Shown here: positions 25,810-35,330 of the stretch, one piece after another
Layout of the letters: each line of letters starts with the position of its first letter
Numbering within the stretch: position 1 is the first letter of the stretch
Assembly: GCA_964518765.1 (NCBI GenBank)
Contig: CAZFJC010000016.1
Span: 8,608 to 72,607, forward strand
Source: CAZPNX01 sp964518765
Lineage (GTDB): Bacteria; Edwardsbacteria; AC1; EtOH8
Length of the DNA stretch: 64,000 bases
Direction of reading: 5' to 3'
Program-made: the position numbers and the translations under genes
The notes under the pieces: generated by a model
Seen by the model: the letters and a program-made list of their open reading frames with translations, nothing else
What the model was told of the DNA's origin: nothing
Databases searched by the model: none

Positions 25810-28800
25810 TCAGCGTATAAGCTGGGCCTTGCCCCCGAACTGCCTGCCGCCGATGGAGATGCGGTACAGATAGACCCCGTTCGAAAGCCTGGCGCCGGAA
25901 TCATTGGTGCCGTCCCATGGCAACCGGTAGAAGCCCCTTCGCTGCACTCCCTGGTCCAGCTTCCGGACCATCTGCCCGGAGACATTGTAGATGGCGATCG
26001 ATACCGGCGATTCCTGGGCCACCTGGTACCTGATGTCTGTGGACGACCGGAACGGGTTGGGCGCACAGCCCAGGGACAGATCGGCTTGCGGCAGGCCTCG
26101 GCCCATGCTGCAGCAAACCGGGCCGAAGTAGGTGGTCGTGCCGTCAAGGGACAGCTCGCCTATCCGGTAGTAATAAGTTACCCCGGCCAGGACGGTGCGG
26201 TCGGTCCAGCTGTAGTCCCTGGGGGCCTGGCTTTGTCCGGCCGCCGGAAGGCGGCCCAGCTCGGAGAAGGGTCCGTGCTCGTAATCGGACCTCTCCACCA
26301 GCCACAGATACGACCCGTTCTCGCTCTCCGTCCGCCAGGACAGGGTGATGACCCCATCCGTGGCCAGGGCGGCGAAGGAGGAAAGCTCCACCGCCAGGGG
26401 CACTCCGGCCTTGCCGGCCGTCCACAGCGAGAAGGCGTTTATTCCTGTGAGAGTAAGCGTGTTGGCCCCGGCGTCCAACGTGCCGCCCAGGCTGTCCCAA
26501 GATGCCCCATTGTTGGCGGAGCGGAAAAGCCCCAGCTCGCTTTCCAACAGCCCGTTGAGCTCGGACTCGCGGTAGCTCATTACCATGGTGGCGTTCAGGC
26601 CGCTGTTCACCGCCGGCGAGATGGAAAAGGAGCGGTCTATCCCCTGATTGCCGCCCACCCCGTAGTGCCGGCCGGTTGTACGGACCACGGTGGTGGCGCC
26701 CGGGGCCGCGCCGGCGGCGTTTATGGTCAGTCCCAGGCCGTTGAAGTTGTCGGCCACCGACTGCGCCAGGGTGCGGGTCAGCTGAACCGTACCCTGGACG
26801 TTGGAGGCGTCGCTCTCCGTCAGCGGGGCGTCGGCGGCCAGGGTGACCGCGTAGCTGCCGGTGTACAGCCTGCCCTGCTGGCAGGTCAGGGCGCCGTTGA
26901 TGGTGACGCTGGACTTTAGGGTGTCCCCGGCCGGGTTGTTGATGACCAAGTTGTGGACGGCCGGTGTCAGCTCGCCTCCGGTGGCCTGTGCAAAATCGGC
27001 CGTTCCCGAATTGTACTCCAGGGTCGACCCGCTGGCGTATGTCAGGGTGCCGGTGACTATGTGGCCGCGCGGCGTCTCCGCCCTGGCGCTCACTAGCTTG
27101 CCGCCGCTGTTGACGTTGATGTTGACGGCGCTGATGTTGCGCCCCCCGACCTTTAGCGTCCCGTCGACGTCCACCAGGGCGCACTGAGCCGTGCCGGTCG
27201 ACGTCCGGGAGATGCTTCCCAGAACCGCCAGCGTGGCCCCCGAAGCTACCCGCACCGACCCGGTGCCTGCCGAACCCGAGTCAGGCCTGAGATCGTTATT
27301 GGACGACGTCCCCACCACGAATGTCCCTGAACTTATGTTCATCTGACCCGCCTTTATGCTGGAGGAACTGGTGCCGACAGATCCCGGTTCGAGGGCTATC
27401 TCGAACCTCCATCCGGGTGGATTGGCTGACCAGGTGCTGCCGAACAGGGCCCGGGTCCCCCCGATGAAGCGTATCAAGCCTTCGCCTTTTATCAGGGCGG
27501 ACCCAGGAAGGTTGTCGGCGCTGCTCAGGGTGCCCGACACGGAAAGCGTGCACGAAGGGTTGAGGCTCAGTCGCATTCCCGATCCGGCGTTACATAGTAT
27601 CAGGTTCTTGCAGGCTCCATTGACATCCAGGGTGACTGTATCCCCCCCGCTGATGTAAACTGTATTCCCCGAAGACGGTAATCCGTAGGCAGCCGTCCAA
27701 ATGCTCCCGTTCCACTGGTCCCAGGTGCTGGTGCTGCTCCAGTTACCGTCGATCTTCGATTGGAAGTCCCCTATCGCCAGGGCGGCGTTTGTCATCTGGC
27801 TGCCAGTATCTGGGGTGGTCGTCAGGTAATTGGAGGTCGCGCCCGAGCCGTTGTACTCGTAAACGGCGAAGAAATACCGGGTTAACGGGCTCATACCGGT
27901 CACCGTCACCGAGCTCCCGCTACCGGAATAGACTACGAAGTTATTGGTACCTATTTGCGACCCCTGGCCGAAGGAGGCGTTGGCGGTGTACCCCTCGCCG
28001 TCCACCGGTGGATGGCTGACCGTCTGCCCGGCCTTGGCCAGCACGATCCGGCCGGCCCCGTTGCCCGGGGTCCAGCTGACGGTCATCAGTGTCTCGCCCA
28101 CGGCGCTAAAAGTGATGCCCGAGGACTGGGTGGTCGGCTCGGACTCGATGACGGCGAACTGGTCGCAGGTGTCGGCCATCCCGCCTGAGGCCGCCTCCAG
28201 CCGGACGCCGATTTCGGAAGCGTCGTACAGGAGATCGGTCCAGTTGTACAGGCCCGAGGACAGGCTCTGGGTCAGCCCCGAAACGGACGAAAGGGTTCCG
28301 GACCCCGCCGCCCGCGAAATGGTCACGGCATCGGTGGCATCACGGTCTCGGTTGCCGTTGGCGTCAACGGCCTCCACGTCGGCGCGGAAGGCGGTCGACC
28401 GGTAGATGGGCGAGGCCGGCTGGTAGGCGAAGTTCACGTCCGTGGCCGACACCGAGACCCCGTTGTTGCCGGCGCCGGACTCGACGTTCTCGCCGTCCCC
28501 GGCGGCGAAGGCGCTGGAGCCTGTGGCAAGGGTCTTGAAGCTGGAACGGTTCACCATGAAGGCCAGGTTGAGCCCGTCGATGGTATCGCGCAGGTAGGCC
28601 ATGTCGCTCCTCAGCCAGACCTTGAGCCGGTAGTGCTTGGTGGCGTTGTCGGCCACGTAGCCCAGCCCGCCGACAGTTGTCGGTATGTTGCTGAAGCGGA
28701 TGACAGTAGCCCCCACGGTCCCCGAGAAGCTGTTGCCCGTGTTGTCGAGCAGTATGGCTCCGGCGATGGAGCTGTACCAGGTGGCGATGTCGTTTCCCGT

Positions 28801-30369
28801 GCCCTGATATACCACCACCGTGTCTATCAGCGTCGGCAGGGCGTCATTGCCCGGGGTGGCCCCGTCGTCGGTGACCGTGAAGTCGAAGTTGAGGACCGCC
28901 TCGGCCTGGGTGTCCCAAAGGGAGGAGATGGAGGCCGGCTCGGCGCTGTCCCCGGCGGCCACGGTGGAGCCGGACTCGCTGGTGACATCGAAGGCGCTGC
29001 TGGTGGCGTCGGTCAGGCCGCCGGTGTTAGTGGTTGTCAGGTGGATCCCTGTCCCGGCCTGGCTGTACTGGAGATCGGTCCAGGAGTACAGGCCCGAAAC
29101 CAGGCTCTGGGTAAGGCCGGCGGCCGAGCTCAGGCTGCCCGCCCCATCCTCGCCCATGGTCACCGAGGCGGCGGCGTCCAGGTCGCGGTTGCCGTTGGCG
29201 TCAACGGCCTCGATCGCGGCCCCGAAGTTGGTGTTGACCGGCGTGCTGGCCGGAGGCTGGGTGGAGAAGTTGAGCTTGGTGGCGGCAACGGTGATGGTCA
29301 TTGTGTTCGAGGTGACCGCCGCCCCGAAGTCGCTGGCGAAGGTTGAGCCTGAGTTATCGGCCGTGAATCCGTGGTCAGTTCGAGTTACCGTGAACGCCAA
29401 AGTGGCATTGTCGACGATGTTCGTAGAGTTCAGGTAGATCTTGAGGGTTATGTCCTTGTTCGAATCGTCCGATATGTCAAGGTTGCCCGCGGTAATCGGG
29501 AAAACAATGTCGTTGTCGGTGATGGCCGGAGTGCCGGTTGTTATCGGGTTAGCGCCATCATACAGCAGAGCCCCGGCGATATGGTCGGTCCAATCCGCAG
29601 TCCCCGTCCCGGCGTTCTTGATGGTTACCTGGGTGACCTTCGTCGCCAGGCCATCGGAGGTACCTAAATCTCTAACATTAAACCTGAATACATCCACCGC
29701 CGAGTCACTGGTAGTAGCCGTGGATGGTATATTACCTGTATTTACTTGCATGCTGGGTACTTCAACTTTGGAATCATTATCACCACTTGGTATAGGAGTG
29801 CCATCTACTACTATATCATCAATTCTTGAAGTCCCCCCTGAAGCAACAGTTCCACCACCAACTGAAGTATTTGATGTCATTATCCAACGGATATATACTG
29901 ATGACTGATTATCACATTCAGATGGTAATGACAAATTTGTCACAACGCCTGTTGTAAAATCATTCGCCACATTAACTGAACCACCAGCTACATCCGTCCA
30001 CGTGCCGCCTGCACCAACCATGAATTGAAGTTTGAAATCCCTAGGTCCAGTTGATGAGCTTCTTTGTTTGGATGATACTTTTATTGTATTGTATCCTGTG
30101 GTGACGAACTCAATTTGCCAATAGTAAGTATTCATTCCACTAGACCAGTTGTTATTTGTCGCAGCATAAGTAGACGCACCTGTAACATTAAATAATGTAG
30201 TACCTGCAGCTGTACACGTTATGGTTTTTGATAGATTTGGTTCAATCCCACCATCTGCTATAGCATCGTCTGGATTGTTTGGAAAATTCCATGTAACTAC
30301 AGTAACCGCCCATGATGTTGGACCTAAAGTAAACACCAGGGCAAGAAGGACGAACACTAACCGTCTCAT
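25810..30369 (-). CDS. Large secreted surface protein with Ig-like repeats and C-terminal sorting domain
   Basis: About 1,519 residues. The ATG at 30369, with AAGGGA upstream, opens on a signal peptide (RRLVFVLLALVFTLG). A first domain (about 25-165) rich in T, S, N and G is followed by an IDDIVVDG strand. Two related Ig-like domains each contain EAVDANGNRD (near 385 and 665). A fibronectin-type module (about 755-860) and a long beta-rich region come next. The C-terminal 85 residues (CAPNPFRSS, IYNVSGQMVRKLDQG, SNGVYLYRI, ending in LIR) are an FlgD-like/type IX-style sorting domain. The first ~235 codons and the promoter are much more AT-rich than the rest, suggesting mosaic origin. Probably surface-anchored or released; the ligand is unknown. 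Confidence 0.88.
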   Translation of the reverse strand: MRRLVFVLLALVFTLGPTSWAVTVVTWNFPNNPDDAIADGGIEPNLSKTITCTAAGTTLFNVTGASTYAATNNNWSSGMNTYYWQIEFVTTGYNTIKVSSKQRSSSTGPRDFKLQFMVGAGGTWTDVAGGSVNVANDFTTGVVTNLSLPSECDNQSSVYIRWIMTSNTSVGGGTVASGGTSRIDDIVVDGTPIPSGDNDSKVEVPSMQVNTGNIPSTATTSDSAVDVFRFNVRDLGTSDGLATKVTQVTIKNAGTGTADWTDHIAGALLYDGANPITTGTPAITDNDIVFPITAGNLDISDDSNKDITLKIYLNSTNIVDNATLAFTVTRTDHGFTADNSGSTFASDFGAAVTSNTMTITVAATKLNFSTQPPASTPVNTNFGAAIEAVDANGNRDLDAAASVTMGEDGAGSLSSAAGLTQSLVSGLYSWTDLQYSQAGTGIHLTTTNTGGLTDATSSAFDVTSESGSTVAAGDSAEPASISSLWDTQAEAVLNFDFTVTDDGATPGNDALPTLIDTVVVYQGTGNDIATWYSSIAGAILLDNTGNSFSGTVGATVIRFSNIPTTVGGLGYVADNATKHYRLKVWLRSDMAYLRDTIDGLNLAFMVNRSSFKTLATGSSAFAAGDGENVESGAGNNGVSVSATDVNFAYQPASPIYRSTAFRADVEAVDANGNRDRDATDAVTISRAAGSGTLSSVSGLTQSLSSGLYNWTDLLYDASEIGVRLEAASGGMADTCDQFAVIESEPTTQSSGITFSAVGETLMTVSWTPGNGAGRIVLAKAGQTVSHPPVDGEGYTANASFGQGSQIGTNNFVVYSGSGSSVTVTGMSPLTRYFFAVYEYNGSGATSNYLTTTPDTGSQMTNAALAIGDFQSKIDGNWSSTSTWDQWNGSIWTAAYGLPSSGNTVYISGGDTVTLDVNGACKNLILCNAGSGMRLSLNPSCTLSVSGTLSSADNLPGSALIKGEGLIRFIGGTRALFGSTWSANPPGWRFEIALEPGSVGTSSSSIKAGQMNISSGTFVVGTSSNNDLRPDSGSAGTGSVRVASGATLAVLGSISRTSTGTAQCALVDVDGTLKVGGRNISAVNINVNSGGKLVSARAETPRGHIVTGTLTYASGSTLEYNSGTADFAQATGGELTPAVHNLVINNPAGDTLKSSVTINGALTCQQGRLYTGSYAVTLAADAPLTESDASNVQGTVQLTRTLAQSVADNFNGLGLTINAAGAAPGATTVVRTTGRHYGVGGNQGIDRSFSISPAVNSGLNATMVMSYRESELNGLLESELGLFRSANNGASWDSLGGTLDAGANTLTLTGINAFSLWTAGKAGVPLAVELSSFAALATDGVITLSWRTESENGSYLWLVERSDYEHGPFSELGRLPAAGQSQAPRDYSWTDRTVLAGVTYYYRIGELSLDGTTTYFGPVCCSMGRGLPQADLSLGCAPNPFRSSTDIRYQVAQESPVSIAIYNVSGQMVRKLDQGVQRRGFYRLPWDGTNDSGARLSNGVYLYRISIGGRQFGGKAQLIR
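28349..29211. repeat. Pair of 26-base identical repeats within the surface-protein gene
   Basis: The 26 bases at 28349-28374 and 29186-29211 are identical and encode the EAVDANGNRD motif in the two Ig-like domains. They are 837 bases apart. This reflects internal duplication of an ~280-residue unit and is a possible site for unequal recombination. Confidence 0.85.
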
Positions 30370-30540
30370 GGCTGTATCCCTTAACTTTATTAATTTCATA
30401 GGATTTTGCCCTAACATATTGCAATTTCCATGCCATAATATTAATCCATAAATGATTGCAAAATAAGCAGTTAGTTATAAGTTTATCTATAAGGCAATGC
30501 AATAATTGCATAAATTGCTAAGTTTTTTGCCGAGCAAGCC
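30370..30540 (-). promoter_or_regulatory. AT-rich upstream region of the surface-protein gene
   Basis: About 170 AT-rich bases between the surface-protein start and the rpoD terminator, without a convincing gene. A candidate -10 box TATAAC near 30474 has only a weak -35 (TTGCAT) 17 bases upstream. The region shares its low GC with the first 235 codons of the gene. Confidence 0.35.
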
Positions 30541-30566
30541 AAAGCCCCGCCTTTAAGCGGGGCTTT
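30541..30566 (-). terminator. Terminator after rpoD
   Basis: Perfect 10-base stem (AAAGCCCCGC/GCGGGGCTTT) with a six-base loop, 40 bases after the rpoD stop. The T tail is short (CTTT), so it may be a moderate terminator or act on both strands. Confidence 0.75.
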
Positions 30567-30606
30567 CTGTCAGCAGGCATCCAGCGGGCCGATGGTTTTC
30601 TCGGCA

Positions 30607-32391
30607 TCACAGCACGTCCGAGAACCCCTCCAGCCTCTTGCTGCGCGAGGGGTGCCGCAGCTTGCGCAGGGCCTTGACCTCGATCTGCCGCACCCTCTCC
30701 CGGGTGACGTTGAAGATGGCCCCCACCTCCTCCAGGGTCCGAGGGCAGCCGTCGTTGAGGCCGAAGCGAAGGCGGACGATGGACTCCTCCCTCTTGGAGA
30801 GCGTCGATAGCACCTTCTCTATCTGGTCGCGCAGCATCAGGAAGTTGGCGGTCCGAGCCGGGCTCTTGGCGCTGGCGTCCTCGATGAAGTCGCCGAAGAC
30901 CGTGTCCTCGTCGTCCCCGATGGGCTTGTCCAACGATATGGGTTCTTGCGCCACTTTAATGATCGAGCGCACCTTGTCGAATGGCATCTCCATGTGCTCG
31001 GCTATCTCGTGGCTGGTCGGTTCCCGGCCGTACTCCTGGACCAGCTTTCGCGAGGCCTTGCTAACCTTGTTGATGGCCTCGATCATGTGCACCGGCACCC
31101 GGATGGTGCGGGCCTGGTCGGCGATGGCCCGGGTGATGGCTTGGCGGATCCACCAGGTGGCGTAGGTGGAGAATTTATAGCCCTTGTGGTAGTCGAACTT
31201 CTCCACCGCTCGCATCAGGCCCGAGTTGCCCTCCTGGATCAGGTCTAAAAACTCCAGGCCTCGGTTGACGTAGCGCTTGGCGGTGGAGATCACCAGCCGG
31301 ACGTTGGCTTCCACCATCTCCTTCTTGGCCCGGTCCTTCTCCCTGACGGTGTGGCGCACCCGCTCGGCCAGGTGCAGGATCTCCTCGGGCGTCATCCGGT
31401 ACTCGCGGGCCAGGGCCAACGCCTGCTTCTGGGCGTTCTGGGCCTGGGCCCACAGAGCGAAGGCCTTGTCCTTGGGCACCTTAAGCTTGGCCTTCTGCTC
31501 GGTGGTCAGCTTGCGGTCGGATTTCAAAAGCTTGACCAGCTTCTCCAGCTCCTGCCAGGTAAGCTTGGCCGACTGCAGGGCCCGGTCCCTTTCATGGATG
31601 TGTTTACGTACCCGGTCGGCCATTTCCATGACGCTTTCTATGTTGGCCTGGAGGATATCGGTGGAAAGCTTGAGCGCCTGGAGGTGGTTGATGAGCTTAG
31701 CCCGGTGCTGGGCGATCTTGGGCCCGGCTTTAGCCTGGTTCTTCAGGCTGCAGAGATATTCTATCTGCTTCTGCTCCTTCTGGATTCGTTTCAGGAGCAG
31801 CATGATCTTCTGGCGTTTGCGGTTCTGGGAGTACTGGGGCATCCAGCCGTCGATGTCGGTCTGCACCAGCTCCTCCATGGGAAGCTCATGTTTTTCGAAC
31901 TGGCGGGCTAGGTGCAGAAAGCGCTTCATGCATTGGGGTGCGGAGAAGCCCAGGCTGAGCATGGACTTCTGGCACTCTTCGATCTTTTTAGCGATCTCGA
32001 TCTCCCGCTCCTTGTCCAGCAGCGGCACCCGCCCGATCTCATGGAGGTACATGCGCACTGGGTCGTCGTAGCGCAGGCCCAGCGGCTCCTCCACCACGGG
32101 TTCGGCCGTCTCCTTGGCCTTCGCCTTCTCTTTGGACTCTCGGATCTGGTTGAACTCGTCGGCCGAGTTGACTACCTCCACCCCGGTCTGGGACAGCATC
32201 AGGATGAAGTTCTCCAGCTCGTCCGGGGCCAGCATGTCCTCGGGTAGTAGCTCGTTCAGTTGATGGTAGGTGATGTACCCGCCCTGGGACTTGCCCAGGG
32301 TGATAATCTGTTTGATCTTCTTCTTGATGTTCTTGTCCTTGATGCTCTCGGCCGAGGCGGCATCGCGAGGTGGCGACTTCGTCTTTTTCAT
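30607..32391 (-). CDS. rpoD: RNA polymerase primary sigma factor (sigma-70)
   Basis: A 594-residue housekeeping sigma factor. Region 1.1 (about 20-85) binds core in the free state. Region 1.2 begins DPVRMYLHEIGRVPLL. The non-conserved region is about 200 residues of charged helices. Region 2 contains NVRLVISTAKRYVNRGLEFL and region 2.4 YKFSTYATWWIRQAITRAIA for the -10 box. Region 3 and region 4.2 (RTLEEVGAIFNVTRERVRQ) for the -35 box follow. It is 29 bases downstream of dnaG, preserving the classic dnaG-rpoD order. A strong hairpin terminator follows. The promoters in this window fit its TTGACA/TATAAT preference. Confidence 0.97.
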   Translation of the reverse strand: MKKTKSPPRDAASAESIKDKNIKKKIKQIITLGKSQGGYITYHQLNELLPEDMLAPDELENFILMLSQTGVEVVNSADEFNQIRESKEKAKAKETAEPVVEEPLGLRYDDPVRMYLHEIGRVPLLDKEREIEIAKKIEECQKSMLSLGFSAPQCMKRFLHLARQFEKHELPMEELVQTDIDGWMPQYSQNRKRQKIMLLLKRIQKEQKQIEYLCSLKNQAKAGPKIAQHRAKLINHLQALKLSTDILQANIESVMEMADRVRKHIHERDRALQSAKLTWQELEKLVKLLKSDRKLTTEQKAKLKVPKDKAFALWAQAQNAQKQALALAREYRMTPEEILHLAERVRHTVREKDRAKKEMVEANVRLVISTAKRYVNRGLEFLDLIQEGNSGLMRAVEKFDYHKGYKFSTYATWWIRQAITRAIADQARTIRVPVHMIEAINKVSKASRKLVQEYGREPTSHEIAEHMEMPFDKVRSIIKVAQEPISLDKPIGDDEDTVFGDFIEDASAKSPARTANFLMLRDQIEKVLSTLSKREESIVRLRFGLNDGCPRTLEEVGAIFNVTRERVRQIEVKALRKLRHPSRSKRLEGFSDVL

Positions 32392-32419
32392 AGGCTTTCT
32401 CCGGCATCAAGCCCGACGG

Positions 32420-34180
32420 CTATCTACCCTTCTCCTTTATTAATTTGTTAAATTGTTCCAAAAGCTCCCTTTCCCGGGTCAGGTCCTTCCGCTTTTGCGC
32501 CTCCCGGATGGCGGCCTGCAGAGCCTTAAGCCTAGGCTTGAGGGTCTGCCGCTCCAGGTTCTGCAGGTAGTCGGCAAAGCGGCGCTCCTCCAGCGAGTAC
32601 TCCAATGGTTGGGCCTGTCCCAAAGCGGCGCTCACCAGCGCCTGTTCCTCCGGCGACTCGGCGGAGTGGAACAAGCCGGCCTCGTCCACCCGGCCAGACT
32701 CCTGGTGCATGGCCTCGATCCTCCGGACCACCTTTTTGAAGTGGGGGCTGAGGTAATCGGACAGCTGAGTTCGCTCGGCCAGCCGGGAGGCTAGCTCCGG
32801 CCGCCGCATCAGCAGTGACAGGATCTCCCGCTCCCACCTCTCCTGGGGGCTGGCCTCCGGGGAGGGCTCCGCGGCCTCTGGCCTTGTCGGCCTCAGCCCT
32901 TGCCGCTTCCGGGCCAGGTCGGCCACCAGCGACTCTTCCAGCCCGACTGTATCCGCAATCTCCTTGTAGTATAGGCTGCGCCGCACCTGGTCGGCCACCA
33001 GAGCCGCCAGGCCAATGAGGCTGTTTACCAGCTGGCTCTTCTCGGCCGGTAGGGATAGGTCGCGCCCCTTCCTGGCCCGCATTACCTTGAACTCCACGAA
33101 GCTCAAAGCCTGCGACACAATATTCCTGAAGGCCGGACCGCCGTCGCGGGCCACCACCCCGTCCGGATCCAGGCCCTCGGGCAGCAGGGCCACCCGCACG
33201 TCCAGGCCGGCATCAAGCAAAGGCTCTATGGCCCGCTCGGCCGCAGCCTGGCCCGGCTCGTCCGGGTCGTAGCAGATCACCACCGTCTTGGCGTAACGCG
33301 ACAGCAGTTTGGCCTGATCCGGGGTGAGGGCGGTGCCGGCAGTGGCCACGATGTTCCTGATGCCCTCCTGAAAGGGCCGCAGCAGGTCGAAGTTTCCCTC
33401 CACCAGCAACGCCGTCCCCGCATCCATGATGAAGTTCTTGGTCTGGGCGAAGCCGAAGAAGCCGCGGCCTTTGTGGTAGATGGCCGTCTCCGGCGAGTTG
33501 AGGTACTTAGCCTGCGGGCTGGCCTCCAGGCTGCGCCCGCCGAAGCCGATCACCCGCCCCCCCAGCGAGAAGAAGGGGAACATGACGCGGTGGCGGAACC
33601 GGTCGTAGTGGCCGGTGCCCTTCTCCCGGGGCACGATCAGGCCGGCCTCCAGAAGCAGGGCCTGGCTGTGCCCGGCAGCCTGGGCCGCCTTGATAAGCTC
33701 GTCCCAGGCGTTGGGTGCGTAGCCCAGGCGGAAGAGCTCGGCGGTCTCGCTGTTTATGCCGCGTTTTTCGAGATATTCCCTGGCAGCGGAACCGGCGTCC
33801 CCGGCCATCACCGACTGGAAGAAACCGGCGGCAAACTCGTTGGCCCGGTACAGCAGGTCGTGTCCCTCGGGCTTCTCCCCCGGCAGCTCCGGTATCCTGA
33901 TGCCGGCCTTTTTAGCCAGGTCGCGCACCGCCTGGCCGAAGGACACCTTCTCGTACTCGGTGAGGAAGGTGAAGACGTTGCCCCCCTTGCCGCAGCCGAA
34001 GCAGTGCCAGATCTGCTTGGCCGGATTGACGTTGAACGAGGGCGTCTTCTCCTGATGGAAGGGGCACAGGGTCCGGTAGTTCTGCCCGGCCTTCTTGAGC
34101 GGCAGGTGCTGGCCGATGACGGCCACGATGTCGGTGGCCTGGCGGACCTGGTCGATTATGTCGTCGGGGATGCGGGGCAT
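32420..34180 (-). CDS. dnaG: DNA primase
   Basis: A 586-residue primase that makes RNA primers at the replication fork. The zinc-binding domain is C39-x2-H42 ... C60-x2-C63 (CPFHQEKTPSF, WHCFGCGKGGN), the CHC2 type. The RNA-polymerase core and Toprim domain include LLVEGNFDLL, where the usual EGYFD has Asn for Tyr, and VVICYDPDEPG with the metal-binding D-x-D. The C-terminal helicase-binding region (about 430-586) is charged and helical. The ATG overlaps the stop of the upstream small gene by one base (TGATG), so the two are coupled. It precedes rpoD. Confidence 0.97.
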   Translation of the reverse strand: MPRIPDDIIDQVRQATDIVAVIGQHLPLKKAGQNYRTLCPFHQEKTPSFNVNPAKQIWHCFGCGKGGNVFTFLTEYEKVSFGQAVRDLAKKAGIRIPELPGEKPEGHDLLYRANEFAAGFFQSVMAGDAGSAAREYLEKRGINSETAELFRLGYAPNAWDELIKAAQAAGHSQALLLEAGLIVPREKGTGHYDRFRHRVMFPFFSLGGRVIGFGGRSLEASPQAKYLNSPETAIYHKGRGFFGFAQTKNFIMDAGTALLVEGNFDLLRPFQEGIRNIVATAGTALTPDQAKLLSRYAKTVVICYDPDEPGQAAAERAIEPLLDAGLDVRVALLPEGLDPDGVVARDGGPAFRNIVSQALSFVEFKVMRARKGRDLSLPAEKSQLVNSLIGLAALVADQVRRSLYYKEIADTVGLEESLVADLARKRQGLRPTRPEAAEPSPEASPQERWEREILSLLMRRPELASRLAERTQLSDYLSPHFKKVVRRIEAMHQESGRVDEAGLFHSAESPEEQALVSAALGQAQPLEYSLEERRFADYLQNLERQTLKPRLKALQAAIREAQKRKDLTRERELLEQFNKLIKEKGR

Positions 34181-34416
34181 CAGAGATTAATATCGGCTGG
34201 CATAAACTGCCTGACGTAGTACCTAACGTGGTCGATGGCCACCAGCTTGTTGAGAACCAGCAGGACCACTATGAATATCGAGGCGCCCATCAGCCCGACC
34301 TTGCCCAGCACTTTGCCCTGATGTTTTTTAACCTTATCCGAGGGCTCGCCCTTTTCGTTGGTGAAGCAGACCTCCCGGTCGATTGGCAGCTGGTTCAGGA
34401 TGGCTTCGTTTTCCAT
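34180..34416 (-). CDS. Small single-pass membrane protein coupled to dnaG
   Basis: A 78-residue protein, soluble for the first 40 residues, then a hydrophobic helix (about 42-60, GLMGASIFIVVLLVLN) and a short polar end. It has no recognised domain. Its TGA overlaps the dnaG ATG by one base, so both are made from one message. Its function in or near the primase operon is unknown. Confidence 0.75.
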   Translation of the reverse strand: MENEAILNQLPIDREVCFTNEKGEPSDKVKKHQGKVLGKVGLMGASIFIVVLLVLNKLVAIDHVRYYVRQFMPADINL

Positions 34417-34441
34417 CTTCCCCTCAATATGCCGATTCCGC

Positions 34442-34708
34442 CTACTTCGGAGACAAGCCTTTCAGGCTCTCGGCCTCCCAGGCCAGGAACTTGTCGATGT
34501 CCTTCTTGAGGGCCGCCGCCAGGAATCCGAAGACCGCGGCGTCGTCCAGGTAGCCCAGCACCGGGATGGCGTCGATGATGGCGTCCAGGGGGATCACAAG
34601 ATATACCACGGAGGCCACCAGCATTATTCCCGATCGCCAGGGCGCTTTCTTGTACCGGCCGCCTAACATGGCGCCCGTCATGCGGAAGAAGCCCTTGATG
34701 TGTTTCAT
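34442..34708 (-). CDS. YkvA/DUF1232 family small membrane protein
   Basis: An 88-residue protein with a central hydrophobic segment and the family pattern of proline-rich D-x-I-x-D-x-x-x-P: SVVYLVIPLDAIIDAIPVLGYLDDAA (in part: PLDAIIDAIPVLGYLDD). DUF1232 proteins are found in the inner membrane of many bacteria, often with unknown or stress-related roles. It sits 11 bases after the flavodoxin gene and 25 bases before the small membrane protein, in the same direction. Confidence 0.88.
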   Translation of the reverse strand: MKHIKGFFRMTGAMLGGRYKKAPWRSGIMLVASVVYLVIPLDAIIDAIPVLGYLDDAAVFGFLAAALKKDIDKFLAWEAESLKGLSPK

Positions 34709-34718
34709 CTCAGTATTT

Positions 34719-35330
34719 TTACTTTTCGTCGACCGATGCCTGGATATCCCCCAGGAACTTGTTGACTGCGGAATGGAACTGACGGATCTTCACCTCCTCG
34801 GCCCTCAGGGCCATGGTGGCCAGGGGCTTTTTACCGCAGAGGTCGGCCATGCCGGCGAATGTCTTTACATCCCCGTTCTTGCCCATGGTGCAGAAGAAAG
34901 CCACCTTCCGGAACTTGTCCCTGTTTTGCAGGATATAGGTTCTGATGGCCGGGGTCATGTTCCAGGCCCAGACCGGCGTGCCCAGCACCACCAGGTCGTA
35001 GGCGGATGGGTCGTATTTCAGGGGGCCGATGACCGTCTTCGATTTCCTGGAGGCGTCCCGCCCCGCCCCCAGCCAGCCCCAAAGGCCCTGGCGGTTCTTG
35101 GCATCAATAATGATCTCGACGTCGGCCCCCAGCCTTTGGGCCAGCTCGTCGGCCACTATCTTGGTGGTGCCGGTACGGGAGTAGTAAGCCACCAGGAACT
35201 TGGGCTTTGGGAGAGCCAGACTGTCGTCCGTCTGTTTGACCGACTTGCCTTTCACCTGGCCCGCAGCCGGGGCGGACATCGCCAATAACAGGGCCGCCTT
35301 CAGGATCATTCGAGATATCATGATAGCCAT
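34719..35330 (-). CDS. Flavodoxin-like protein with signal peptide
   Basis: A 203-residue flavodoxin-fold protein preceded by a hydrophobic N-terminus (ISRMILKAALLLAMSAPAAG, about residues 5-24) that ends in an A-x-A-like signal-peptidase site. The FMN phosphate loop YYSRTGTTKIVADEL begins near residue 49, and LVVLGTPVWAWNMTPAI corresponds to the second flavin-binding loop. Most flavodoxins are cytosolic because FMN is bound before export; a secreted one is unusual. It may serve a periplasmic redox chain or be anchored by an uncleaved signal. Its partner is not obvious. Confidence 0.85.
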   Translation of the reverse strand: MAIMISRMILKAALLLAMSAPAAGQVKGKSVKQTDDSLALPKPKFLVAYYSRTGTTKIVADELAQRLGADVEIIIDAKNRQGLWGWLGAGRDASRKSKTVIGPLKYDPSAYDLVVLGTPVWAWNMTPAIRTYILQNRDKFRKVAFFCTMGKNGDVKTFAGMADLCGKKPLATMALRAEEVKIRQFHSAVNKFLGDIQASVDEK

